Position numbers and translations under genes: made by a program. The notes under the pieces were generated by a model. It searched no databases, was not told where the DNA came from, and saw only the letters and a program-made list of their open reading frames with translations. A stretch of 64,000 nucleotides of DNA, from assembly GCA_025330725.1 (NCBI GenBank), contig JAIWND010000014.1, forward strand, positions 1-64,000. Direction: 5' to 3'. Below, piece by piece: positions 50,209 to 60,427 of the stretch (position 1 is its first letter; each line of letters starts with the position of its first letter). Origin of the DNA: Chlamydoabsidia padenii (Eukaryota > Mucoromycota > Mucoromycetes > Mucorales > Cunninghamellaceae).

Positions 50209-50796
50209 TCATTGCTGAGGACCCTTGTTTACCCGAGTCCTTTTGGCGTTCTTGATTCTGATCGAGAACAGCCGTTTTGCAATCCAATCGCGAGAGCACT
50301 GGTCAAGGTAAACGTCAATTTGATTGGCACTTGCCGTCAATTCACTGACCATTCTTTTTTGTATGATCTTGTTCAAGTTCTTCCACGACATGGTTGAATT
50401 CCCTTCTTGACCAGGCACGTACGAGGATGGTGGAATCTTTTCGACGATGTCCTCCACCCAGGCTGTTAGACTATCATATGCCCCTTCAATTTCTTTTTCT
50501 GTTTTTTCTTGCCCATCTTCGCGCGGGGTTTTCCTCCAATGTTGGCGGATGAGACCAATAACCACGACCTTGATTCATTTGAGGTATTTTGACAAGATTG
50601 GGAGGTGCAAGTACTTCACCAGTAGAACGAATTGAAGACAATTCGTTGGCGATATTATGTTGAGCTATACTGGCAATATCGCCTTCCATACGCTTCAATC
50701 TATCACCCTGTTCAGCCAGTTTTGCATAAATGATAGCACAAACGGCGGTGGATGGATCTTGGTTGTTTGCTGTCGCGCTGTTGTTGGGTCTCATGG
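50209..50796 (-). pseudogene. Transposon accessory ORF, frameshifted
   Basis: Minus-strand reading frame starting at ATG 50796 (MRPNNSATANNQDPST) and continuing through AIIYAKLAEQGDRLKRMEGD (coiled-coil-like) to GYWSHPPTLEENPARRWAR, where it hits a stop at 50486-50488. The conserved-looking continuation is in another frame, from about 50520 to the stop at 50209: AYDSLTAWVEDIVEKIPPSSY, PGQEGNSTMSWKNLNKII and LDQCSRDWIAKRLF. The switch falls in an A-run region (about 50495-50515), so a one-base indel is the simplest cause; a small intron there would delete the conserved GYWS region and is less likely. I recall similar ORFs beside mucoralean transposases, but the function is unknown. Confidence 0.6.
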
Positions 50797-50809
50797 GGAA
50801 AATCAAGTA

Positions 50810-50908
50810 AAGAAAAGAGTCAAAGTAAAGGAAATAGTAAAAGTAAAGAAAAGAGTAAAAGTAAAGAAAAGAGTAAAGAAAAGAAAAGAGTAAAAGTAAA
50901 GATAAGAT
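50810..50908. repeat. AGTAAAGAAAAG low-complexity tract
   Basis: Imperfect purine-rich repeats of GAGTAAA/AAGAAAA just upstream of the accessory ORF. On the opposite strand they read TTTACTC-like, similar to the heptamer tract at 51000-51160, so the two tracts could pair as an inverted repeat. Confidence 0.6.
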
Positions 50909-51039
50909 AGAAACTGAATGTTTGTTGAACCCCTGATTAGGGTTATAGCGGTATTTGAAATTCCTTTTTTTGTTTTCTCAGATTTCTTTCTTCTTTTACT
51001 TTTATTTTTTGTTCTTTACTCTTTACCCTTCATTTTTAC

Positions 51040-51130
51040 TTTTTACTCTTTGCTCTTTGCTCTTTGCTCTTTGCTCTTTGCTCTTTGCTCTTTGCTCTTT
51101 GCTCTTTGCTCTTTGCTCTTTGCTCTTTTT
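51040..51130 (+). repeat. Tandem heptamer array (TTTGCTC)n
   Basis: About eleven near-perfect copies of TTTGCTC, bounded by diverged TTTACTC units, ending about 55 bp before the transposase ATG. It lies in the divergent promoter between the transposon's two ORFs. Confidence 0.85.
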
Positions 51131-51182
51131 TATTTACTCTTTGCTCTTTACTCTTTAACTTTACCTTTACCTCTCGAATACT

Positions 51183-54100
51183 ATGACCGGTCCTTTTAAA
51201 TGCTGTTGTAACTTGTCATCTCGGAAAAAGTCTATTCTACGAAAGCATGTGGCAATTTGCTCACGTCTTCGTGGTCAACAATTATTTAATGTTGTTGGTA
51301 AGAACAAACAGAATGCAATAAACTTAGGATTGGTATACTTAGGTACTGACACAACAATTACTTCTTTATAATAGAAAATCGCGGGAACGCAAGTGAATCT
51401 GTTACAGCTGGTCGGGAATCCGTCTTTAACGATCAACCTAACATCGATATGGATGATGGTGGCGAATGGGACAACGGTAGTGGTGAATCGGGTAACGATG
51501 ATGGAAACCAAAGTAAGACAGTAAACAATCCAGTGGTAAAGGTGTCAACTAGAAAGCAATACTAATCTTTGTATTTTATAGCCGATGGTAGCATGGATGT
51601 GGATATGCTGGAATCTGGTGGAATGCTTGACCCCGAAACAGTCATGGCAACTGATCTCTATAAAATATCAAAAGCACATGGTATACTCAGGGCAGGTTTT
51701 GAAGCGATTTTAAACCGTGTTAACCTTTACAACATGGAAAAATTTGGTAAGGCAAAAAAAAAAAAAAGAGAGAGAGAAAGACCATACATAGACTTACAAT
51801 GTTCTATATACTGCTTCGTAGGATCAGATGCCGTACAGTTACCTTCTTCGTACCTATGTCGCAAACGTCTTCTGGAAACCTCTCAGGTGACATTTACAAA
51901 GTACGATGCTTGTGTCAATGGATGCCGGATGTATTTGGACGACGACCCATCAGCCCCCAAGTCTACCAAGTGTATTTGCAAACTATGTAAGAAGCAATCT
52001 CTTCTTCAACCTCCTGTGCTCTGTGGATCTTCACTATATAATGAATTTGGATCTTTAAACTCATCTGTCTCCGTTGTTTCCGTCGAATCATTTTTAAAAG
52101 CAAAGCTTGTTAACAAGGTGACTAGACAGCAATATATGTATAGACACCAACGACAAAACAGCAGCAACAACTTGAACGATATTTTTGATGGTACTGTCTA
52201 CAAGAATTTGGTGAAAGCTGGTGAATTCAACAACGAACACGACGTCGCAATTGGATTATCATTGGATTTATTTAAACCATTTGACAACGACAATCACTAT
52301 GCAACAATGGTGAATATGGTGGTTTATAATATCCATCTAGCACAAAGGTAAAATAAAATAAAATGTGATTCTCGGTGCATTAAATGATGGATACAAAAAA
52401 AAATAAAAAATAAAAAATAAAAAAACTAATCCCATCCTTCTTTCCTTTTTTGTTTTTGTTTTGAAGATATAAACGCCATAACATGGTTAGCCTGATGATT
52501 ATTCCTGCAACTCACAAGCTGTGCGAACAAGACACCTTCCTCCAAACACTGTTCAACGAACTCCAACAACTTGGGAATGATGGGATGGATGTATTGACTG
52601 AAGACAAGGGCGTTATCCGTGCAAAGGTTATTGTCTTGACATTTACTGGTGGTCTCCCCGCTGTCGCTTCCCTGATCAATCATAAAGGTCACGGTAGCTA
52701 TTATGGATGCCGTATGTGTGAAGTGTATGGCGAACACTCCACTGGGATGTACTTTCGTGGATTGGCGACAAACTATAAGATGCGGGAAATTGAATCCTAT
52801 CGGTACCAACAGCATACTGTAAGTCAAAAAAAAAAAAAAAGAGAGGGTTGTAACTAAAAGTGTATACTTATTCCTTACATTTATTGTCTGAAATCTAGCT
52901 GGGTATTAAAAGAAGTGCTGTCTCCTTCTTCCCTCACTTTACTGGACCATCATTCTTTGGTATCGATGAACTTCACCTTCTTGGCCAGGGTCTTGCACGA
53001 AAAATAATGAACTACTTCCTGCCACCATCAGACAAACAATGTATGATGACTCGACCCGACTCTTCTTCTCACACCAAGCAATCATATCCATTCAACTTAG
53101 ACAACTTGGATATACGCCAAATTGGTCAGGATATGGCAGCTCCCAATGACAGTATTCCTGCAACCCATTTTGATGGTGATTGGACGGACATCGTGAAGCG
53201 ATCAGGGCGCGTGGTGGATTGGCTTGTTTTTTTGATGTATGTGCTGCCAGCAATGGTGGTGCCTCATCTAGTATCAAAAACATCAAAAGCCGTAATGAAT
53301 AACCTGGTAGTCGCCTGCCATATGTGCCTCAGCTGGGAAATTCGTCCTGGTGACATTGAATTTATTCACTGGTAAGTTACTTTAATGTCTCCTGTAATGG
53401 CAATGCATTTTGAATTAACTTTTTTTTTCCTGGTGGCTGGGTGTGTAGGGCCATCAACAAATACCATGGCTATCTCGAAACAAATGTAGCTAACGGCAAT
53501 ATCAAAAAAAAAAAAAAAAAAAATGTCAATCAGCCACGACACACTACCTCGGCCATATGGCCTTTATAATCAGATCTCAAGGTCCAATGCCCGCTTACTC
53601 ATGTCGATCACTGGAACGATCAATTGGTTTCTGTAAAAAAGAAAACCTGTCGTTGTCGCGTCCTGGTGCCAGTCTGCGTAAGTAAAAGCTTTATCTATTC
53701 TCAGACTAAAAATTACCCCCAATTACTAACACATGTATTAACTTTGTATCTTGGACCTACTATAGAAAAGTATGTGGAAACTCAACTCGTTTTGAACTAT
53801 CGTACAGCACTGGACAATGCAAATGAAGATTTGACCAAATTCGATGACAATGTTGTTTTTGCGGATACACCAACATCTAAAGCGCCAACAAATACAACAG
53901 AAGCATTTATCCGTCGAGGACTGGCCAAGTATTTTATAAGATCTGGAGTACCTAATGTCTCTGGAAACTCATATACTCGGTCTTTCTTCAAGAAAATGCA
54001 ACGCGATGGAAAAGTATTCACAAGTACATGGTTGCGTCCTAATGAACCAGCTGTTGTCTCGATATCTTTCCCTTCAAACGAATTGTATCAAAAGCGTTGG

Positions 54101-54538
54101 TAAGTTCAAAAAAAAAAAAAAAAAAAAAAAAGTACGAGAGAAGGGATTTACTAACTTGAATGTTGCGTCTACTTATCCAACTTTAGCTTCTTTGGTCTTG
54201 TGCAGTTTTACTGTAACATATCTTACGACGGGCAAAGTTTTGATTTGGCAGCAGTAAAAGCTTTGCGTAAAGTTGATCAAGATCAGAAGTGTCTCCGGGG
54301 TGCTTTCCATGATGAACATGTTGATGGTCGGCTCTACCCTGTGTGGTCTTACAATAACAATGGTACGCAGAACGTCCACGACAAGTTGATATTCATCGAC
54401 GCAAACCAAATTATCGACGCTGTGGCCACTCCTCCTGAAACCAAGAATACAACAATTAGACATCTCATTACCCCCAAGCAATTCATCTGGGAATACAAGG
54501 TAGTGAGTAACATAGACCTCTTCCAACTATACGCCTGA
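51183..54538 (+). pseudogene. DNA-transposon transposase, frameshifted
   Basis: Cut-and-paste transposase of the large eukaryotic DDE group with tnp2/Plavaka/KDZ-like signature. Exons 51183-51297, 51375-51512, 51582-51746, 51822-52347, 52467-52818, 52899-53371, 53449-53677, 53766-54099 and 54187-54538 with consensus introns; about 890 aa. Landmarks: a Cys-rich start (MTGPFKCCCNLSSRKKSI), CNGCRMYLDD then CKLCKK, LSLDLFKPFDNDNHYA (first Asp region), GGLPAVASLINHKGH then GCRMCEVYGEH, FFGIDELHLLGQGL, and MPAYSCRSLERSIGF. Exon 7 contains 20 A (53504-53523); the frame entering it stops at about 53568, while the conserved segment after it (HYLGHMAFIIRSQGPM) is in another frame. The copy is therefore probably dead unless the A-run length is wrong. 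Confidence 0.75.
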
Positions 54539-55293
54539 ACCCCTTTTTAATCCCCGCTTGGTCACTTATTTATCACTCATTTTATATAAAAACCACTCTT
54601 TTACTTTCTTTTTTTTATCATCCTTTTTTTTTACATCCTCTCTTCTCTTATATACAAATGTAATAACTCTTAAACTTTGCTCTTAACATACTCTCCTTTA
54701 CGTTGTGGTCTACATTGCTCCTATCATGAGGCTCTTCCATGATTCCTTCCATGGCTTCGTCATGGGCTTATCATTTCCTTTGGTAAACTCTTAACTTTGT
54801 GAAACGAACCCTGGTAAGAAACTAGCTCTACTTTTGCGCACTAATTAAATATATCTTTTTTTGCTGTATAGATTGTTGCTCATCTGGCGTTGGCATGAAG
54901 GTATGAATGTAAGGAAAAAAAAACATGTTTGTGCTATTACGTATACTAATTGACCTACCTTTTTAAAAGTTTCCATTGGTTTCTCCTGACTGCCCCCAAG
55001 GTAAATAAAAGATAAGGGAACAATATACAAGTCATGTTGATGTTATACTAATATCTTTTTGTTCGTCTTAGTTATCAGGTTGCCCTTCTTGAAGAAAAAG
55101 AACACTGTCATGGTCATGAAAAAAGGTAATCACTTTAATCACTCAATACTCGCTTAAGATACTCATCCACCCTTAAGTAGGAATCAAGCTGTAGGTCAAT
55201 AAAGATGATAATCCTCCCTCTTGCTTAACGCTGGTATTCAAACTGCCTGATCGATATTAATACAGGTAAAAGATCTTGCCGTTGCTCCTTTCG

Positions 55294-55342
<49 letters not shown>

Positions 55343-55890
55343 TGATGGTACCTCTCCTTGTTTGCAATAATGCTCAAGCTACCTGGTGATGCTCCTCGAA
55401 TCTAATGATGATGATGTTGCCACCACTTTCCAACTGATGCTGCTACCGTTTGCCAACTGATTCTTATAGTTACAACCACACAATAACGTATACTATAGTT
55501 TAATGATAGTATAGTAATGATATATCAATAGTATAGATAGTATAGCAATATCCTTTTTTTTTTTTGTTCAAACCATCCAATAAACGGAACGTTTGAAACT
55601 AATTTTTTACTAATGGGGTTACGTACGGAACTGTATGGAAGGTTTTTCGAGTCGTATACAATCTAATGAACCATCAGTATGTATATGTTGTGTTCAAAGC
55701 TTAATGTTGTATTCATAGTATAATGGGGGGCAGATGGAACCCCCCCCCGATCAATATGGCTCATTTATCCATATTTTAATTTAAGCCCAGTTTTGATCCA
55801 CAATGATCCATATTGATCCGTATTTTTCCCGTGGTGTTCAACTCCGACTTTGTGCTTTATATAAAATGTTTCAATTTTCGCATCGTAGAA
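54539..55890. other. Accessory DNA after the transposase
   Basis: About 1.35 kb with no supported gene. It holds several GTAAG/TAG splice-like motifs without a continuous frame, a 44-nt T run at 55296-55339, ATAGTATAG-type repeats near 55490-55550, a C run at 55740-55748, and repeated GATCCA motifs at 55795-55818, of which TGATCCATATT (55804-55814) matches the hairpin at 47160. The transposon's right end is probably here. Confidence 0.45.
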
Positions 55891-55963
55891 GCCACCTTAG
55901 CTCAGTTGGCAGAGCGTTCGCCTTGTAAGCGAAAGGTCATTGGTTCGATTCCGGTAGGTGGCA
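55891..55963 (+). tRNA. tRNA-Thr (anticodon TGT)
   Basis: 73-nt cloverleaf without intron. Acceptor GCCACCT pairs with AGGTGGC; A box TTAGCTCAGTTGGC; anticodon stem TCGCC/GGCGA-like around loop CTTGTAA gives TGT; T arm GGTTCGATTCC with a slightly weak stem (B box); discriminator A; followed by CTTTCCTTTTTT for Pol III termination. Isoacceptor of the AGT tRNA at 44389. Confidence 0.94.
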
Positions 55964-56042
55964 CTTTCCTTTTTTGCGCTATGTTAATCGGGGGATTCAA
56001 ATTATTCAAATCCCGTTCGCGCATTTCTGTTTCTCTCTCTTC

Positions 56043-56081
56043 CTTGTTGCGGCTATATGTGGTATGAGTATAGGCAACAAG
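56043..56081. repeat. Hairpin-forming repeat, copy 1
   Basis: CTTGTTGC and CTATA on the left pair with TATAG and GCAACAAG on the right around an 11-nt loop. A diverged copy lies at 56537-56574. On the minus strand both copies read a similar short peptide (LVA..TTYSRN / LVAITTTSYSRN), so they descend from one sequence. Confidence 0.65.
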
Positions 56082-56204
56082 AGTAAGGATAAGTAGGTTT
56101 GAAGTAATAAAAGTAGTGAGCACCAGAATCTTTTTGGGTAAGATTCAACCTTTTGAATGTACTTGTCAAATAAGAGGGAGAGAGAGATAATCCCAAAACG
56201 GTGT

Positions 56205-56215
56205 CGGGATTTGAA
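56205..56215 (+). promoter_or_regulatory. CGGGATTTGAA element, orphan copy
   Basis: Exact 11-mer not obviously upstream of any supported gene; another exact copy, reversed, is at 56005-56015, between the tRNA and this site. Confidence 0.3.
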
Positions 56216-56276
56216 AAGTAAAATAAAAAAAGGGGCTCTTGTTCCAAATTAAGAGCAATAGAGACAGTAGTAAACT

Positions 56277-56534
56277 TGTTAAGTAGCTTGTAATAAAGAC
56301 CTTTTGATTTGTATTGAAGTTTTTTATTAAAAGAGAAACTTGAGTAAAACTAAAAAATTAAAGAAAAGAGAAATGAATTCTGAGGAAAGAGAGGGGATAT
56401 TTATACTATCAGAATTCAGGGGTAAGTATACTAAAATTAATTTTTGGTCATAAATTTGGTTCGCCGATTAAACAAATGTTTTCTGAACCCGACCAGTTCA
56501 AAAATTGTTGGAGTTGACGAATTCAGGCGTAACA
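56277..56534 (-). mobile_element. Candidate solo LTR / LTR fragment
   Basis: 258-bp segment with TG...CA ends on the minus strand (TGTTACGCC to ACTTAACA). On that strand it has a TATA-like TATAAATA (about 56403) followed by an AATAAAAAACTT polyadenylation-like signal, the order expected in an LTR. Just upstream on the same strand an open frame (56649 downwards) has DVILGSEYLR, resembling the end of a retropepsin. No 5-bp target duplication was found at the edges, and the ORF overlaps the LTR start, so this is tentative. Confidence 0.35.
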
Positions 56535-56536
56535 GG

Positions 56537-56574
56537 CTGTTGCGGCTATAACTGGTTGTTGTTATGGCAACAAG
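56537..56574. repeat. Hairpin-forming repeat, copy 2
   Basis: CTGTTGCGGCTATA on the left and TATGGCAACAAG on the right; diverged copy of 56043-56081. Confidence 0.6.
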
Positions 56575-56712
56575 GATAGTAGAAGCATGTTGTGTTTGTA
56601 TAATATCAGTCCGTAAATATTCAGATCCCAATATCACATCTTCAGTCAAATAGTGCAGTTCTTTTTTTTTTCGCTCTTTTTTTCTTCTTTCCTTCTCTTC
56701 CCTTATAACAAT

Positions 56713-56930
56713 GAATACTTCAGGTACTTACTACAACTTATGCTCTTTACCTCTCCAACAAAAAATTTAACCTGTTGGCGACTAGCTTTGAGGCTATTCT
56801 TGCTGAAGCTGCCGAAGAAGGTGTTCATCCTCATGCACTTCGTTTGGATTTGTTAGGTTCCGTGTTGCCCACTTTCCGAAAGGTGCAGCCTTGGAATGCC
56901 TTCCTTCATCACGAAGCCAAAGGTAATATG
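56713..56930 (+). pseudogene. Gene fragment, unknown
   Basis: A plus-strand segment reading ATSFEAILAEAAEEGVH, then LLGSVLPTFRKVQPWNAFLHHEAK before a GTAATAT donor-like site. It looks protein-coding (WNAFLHHEAK resembles segments in transposon-associated ORFs I recall from these fungi), but has no proper start, and the frame is broken upstream near 56770. Probably a remnant. Confidence 0.3.
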
Positions 56931-58234
56931 ATTTGGTACATGTGCTTTCCCTACGTGTCCGTAGCAAATCCCTATTAGTTGAAGTTCTGACTGGTGCTTA
57001 GATGGTTGAAAGACGTCATCATGTAGGGATCTGGGGCATGGGAATAGATGGTCTCCACCTTCTCGTGGTTATTCCTGTAAGTAAAAGTTTTATTGCTTTG
57101 AAACGAAGAGAGACCTCATTAGTTATTAATGTAGATCATTATTATTACCCTTCTTGTAGTTAGTCATTCCACCCTTTGCATCATATGGCACGTTTGTTTA
57201 TACAACACATCGTCCCTTCCCATACATATGTTACTCATCTCTTCACCCCTGTAGTAGATAGTCCCCCCCTCCCTTTTATAGCCTATATACACATTGTACA
57301 CTTTTATAATAAATGTAACTTGATAAAAATGCTGTTTTTCCCCCCACCATTATGATAATGCTATATGTTACTTGGAATCATATGTGATTTCTTTGGTTTT
57401 CGAATGCAGTACTGGACTTTGTCCATGTATATCTCGATCGTGGTACGTATCGAGGTATTGTCATTAATCCATTGCTTACTAAAGAGATTAGCATCAGCCA
57501 TCGAATCATCACACAATATCTAATAGAATGACAGAGTTCGCAAATTTGGCCTTATTTAGCATGACTGGTTGGCCCCTTACTGTCATTCTAAAATGAGTTG
57601 GCATCTTAGAATCAATGACAAGATTGATTTCATTGATTTACTTCAAACATTCAGGCATGTGTTTCCGGATATCAGGTTCAATTTTTAAACTTTCAGAATT
57701 CCTAGCCCAAGTAGGTAATGATCAACAGCAAACAAATCCAGAATCCGATAATGAGGTTTGTAGTTGTACGACGATAATCGGAGAGCCAAATTTCCTGTAA
57801 GATTGCACGTTTTGACATCCGCACCTGAATTATCCATCCCCAAAAGGCAATTAGATAACCTTCGCTTTTCAAATACCTAATCGCGCACTTCACATGTAAC
57901 AACAAGAATGACAGATGAATGATAAGTAATGGGTAAGACACAAACAAGATTATTAGTAAAAGGGTATGTGTTTTTTATTGGTAAACAAAAGAGTAGTAAA
58001 TGGTATCGTAAAAAGGGAAGAAGGTATGATCTACAACTACAACAACTAATCTAATCTAATACATCATGTCAACATGGAATAAATAATAAACTACATACAA
58101 TACGTGGATGGGGGAGGGGTTATAATGTAGCAATGACATTATTTCAATACAAAGAGACAAAGAGACAGACTTCATATCAAACAAAATTTATCTTCTTTTT
58201 TTTTTCCACCTTGTTACTTTGAGACCCAGCATAA
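56931..58234. other. Intergenic, no supported gene
   Basis: About 1.3 kb of AT-rich sequence with short open frames only (for example a 31-codon one near 57593 with LRINDKIDFIDLLQTF). It ends in the 3' flank of the PH-domain gene, where AATAAATAATAAA-type signals lie on the opposite side. Confidence 0.4.
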
Positions 58235-59029
58235 TTAAAAGAGATCAGATCCAAGAGGAGAAGTTCCAGATGACGGCACCTTGATCTTTTTCGTATTCAC
58301 TGTCCATAAAAAACCCAAGAAGCGAGGAGATGATGTTGTAGATAGGTTGACAAGTTGATGTTGAGGAGCAGGTAGAGCCAAGCCGTCAAGGTCCAAACCA
58401 TTACAGTCAATATCAGCATCATTATTATCATTGGCAAAAGAAGAGGAAGGGGCTAGAGAGAGGAGAGAAGGAGAGGATCGATCGGCTCTGGGTACAATAA
58501 GATCGTAGCGTTCCAACCATTTATCCAGTACATCCATTTGTTGATCATCGTGATAGTGATAGGCTTGTTGTTGTTGCTGTTGCTGATGTAAAAAGTCAAC
58601 AGTGCTGTCGCTGTTGAACTCTGCCGTATAATGTTGATCACCAACATGACTTTCCAACGTGTCCACCCAATTACTCCATTCATTTTCGTCTTGGGCTTGG
58701 AGATACAAGTTGGGAGAAGGTGTTCGAGATGTTGATGAAGTTGTTTCTAGTGAAGATGTTGACGTTGGTGATGAGGCTGTTTTACTAGTATGGTGGATGA
58801 GTTGGAAGGTAAATGGTTTGTTGGAAGGTTTGTTTTGAAGTTGGTATTCACGAAGGTCAAAGGTGGAGATGGGTTGAGAATCAGGCTGATCGTTTTTATA
58901 GCATCGTAATTGTTGCCGTTCCAAGATAAAGTAGTGTCGAGTCCATGCTTTACGAAGGCCTGTTCTGGCTTTTTTCAATAGCCAACCTCGGAAGGTGGGA
59001 GAAGTGAAGGAATGAATTGGATGGTGCAT
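58235..59029 (-). CDS. PH-domain protein, 264 aa
   Basis: Single exon. Residues about 12-130 form a pleckstrin-homology domain: it opens with FRGWLLKKARTGLRKAWTRH then YFILERQQLRCYK, has FTFQLIHH in the middle and ends in the invariant-Trp helix ENEWSNWVDTLESHV. A Ser/Thr insert splits the domain between strands 5 and 7. The rest is low complexity: a run of seven Gln, a Tyr/His stretch, and a Ser-rich tail. The basic KKARTGLRKAW loop could bind phosphoinositides. No other domain, so it is probably a membrane adaptor; partner unknown. It is the first ordinary gene after the accessory region. Confidence 0.85.
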   Translation of the reverse strand: MHHPIHSFTSPTFRGWLLKKARTGLRKAWTRHYFILERQQLRCYKNDQPDSQPISTFDLREYQLQNKPSNKPFTFQLIHHTSKTASSPTSTSSLETTSSTSRTPSPNLYLQAQDENEWSNWVDTLESHVGDQHYTAEFNSDSTVDFLHQQQQQQQAYHYHDDQQMDVLDKWLERYDLIVPRADRSSPSLLSLAPSSSFANDNNDADIDCNGLDLDGLALPAPQHQLVNLSTTSSPRFLGFLWTVNTKKIKVPSSGTSPLGSDLF

Positions 59030-59668
59030 TTGTTAAAAGATGGAGGACGAAAAAGAAGAAGAGATGTATAGACAAAAGTAAAAGGAATGTAAAGGGTGAA
59101 GATATACAAGAATGTAAAAGGAATGACTCGAGTAAGGAAAAAAAAAAAAAAAAAAAAAAGAAAAGAAAAGAGAAAAGAAGAGAAAGGAAATTCTACTGGA
59201 CCATTTTAATATATAGTAGAATATCATTTCCAATCTCGCCGATCCGAAATCCGTAATATCAGAATACTCTTCATCCTCCCTGTTTTTACCTTTTTGTCAT
59301 CAATTCCCATTTGATTCGTCATCCATGTATCACCTTAAGAAAAGGTTGTTGTTTCAAACTGCTTGGCTCGCGCGATGCCACCGATATTAATGTTCCCTTT
59401 TGCCTAATTGAGCAGAGGATCCCCGTTCTCGCCACCATTTCTTTTCGTATTCCGATCATTCTGCTACACCCTCTTTTGTCTCTTCATTGATAATGACCTT
59501 GTCTTCATCATCTCTAGTATGCTTCCTCATAGACAATGGTGCCAATCCAAAAAAGATAAAATTAAAAATAAAATAAAATTAACGGACACAAGTTTATTTT
59601 GGTAACTGGTTATTAGCTGCAAACACATTGGGTTGTTGTCATTTCCCTTTTAGGAACACATGGCGATC

Positions 59669-59703
<35 letters not shown>

Positions 59704-60427
59704 ACCCTTACCATATTGCTGTAAATCCGAATAATCATAATATCGGTACGCTTCAACATTGTAACATAAAAGGACGGGGGTGTTACCTTGCCTCGTCAGC
59801 GTTTTTTCCTAAAGTTGGCAGCACACAGACGTAAAAATCGCCTATAAGCGGGATTTTAATTTCTGTGGTGATACTTTCTTGACCATGTAAAAACCATAGG
59901 GGGAAAGTGCTCTGACCATCGTTTCAAACCAAATGGTCATAATACATATGCAATGATTATTGATCTACTATAGTGGCAAATAAAGGAATAGGGTTATCTT
60001 CATTTGCTTGCATGAAACTGACCACTATTTCAAACGCCGCCTCCAAAAAAGGGCTCTGGTTTTCGCCTACCAATTATTAATACTATCGTCTTGATGCTAA
60101 ATTCATTCGAGGTGATCAAGAGGAGACGTCATTTATCATGTCAGAGCAACTATAGAGTAGTTGATATATTATCTACTCTTATAAAACAATCTCGTCCAAT
60201 ACCTATAACGAGATATCCACCCCCAACAAACTCTACATTAACCCTATGATCATGTAACAAATCAAAGACGGGGAGACAAATGTCAATGTATAAAGTGTAA
60301 TATATATTTTATTGGTACCCATCACCACCATTGCATATGACGTACAACGAAGATATGATTAAAACAACAATAAGATTTGTAATAACATCCCAAACAGATA
60401 ACATAACTATAAACTATATATCCTGTT
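59030..60427. other. Intergenic, PH protein to RhoGAP 3' end
   Basis: About 1.4 kb without a gene. It contains an A/G-rich tract (59138-59190), a 33-nt T run (59670-59702), a CGGGATTTTAA variant near 59853, and unremarkable AT-rich DNA. Minus-strand polyadenylation signals for the RhoGAP gene lie near 60290-60310. Confidence 0.45.

Noticed and set aside
51040..51130. Possible CRISPR-like array
   Set aside because: Uninterrupted 7-bp tandem repeat without spacers, in a eukaryotic genome.
53481..53533. Small intron covering the A run in the transposase (GTAGCT to ATCAG)
   Set aside because: Joining across it still leaves the wrong frame for the conserved downstream segment.
55296..55339. 44-nt T run as a transcription terminator
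   Set aside because: Similar runs occur throughout the window in introns and leaders; position alone gives no terminator function.
57702..57947. 81-codon hydrophobic minus-strand frame
   Set aside because: AT-rich sequence yields Leu/Ile-rich translations by chance; no start context or neighbours to support it.
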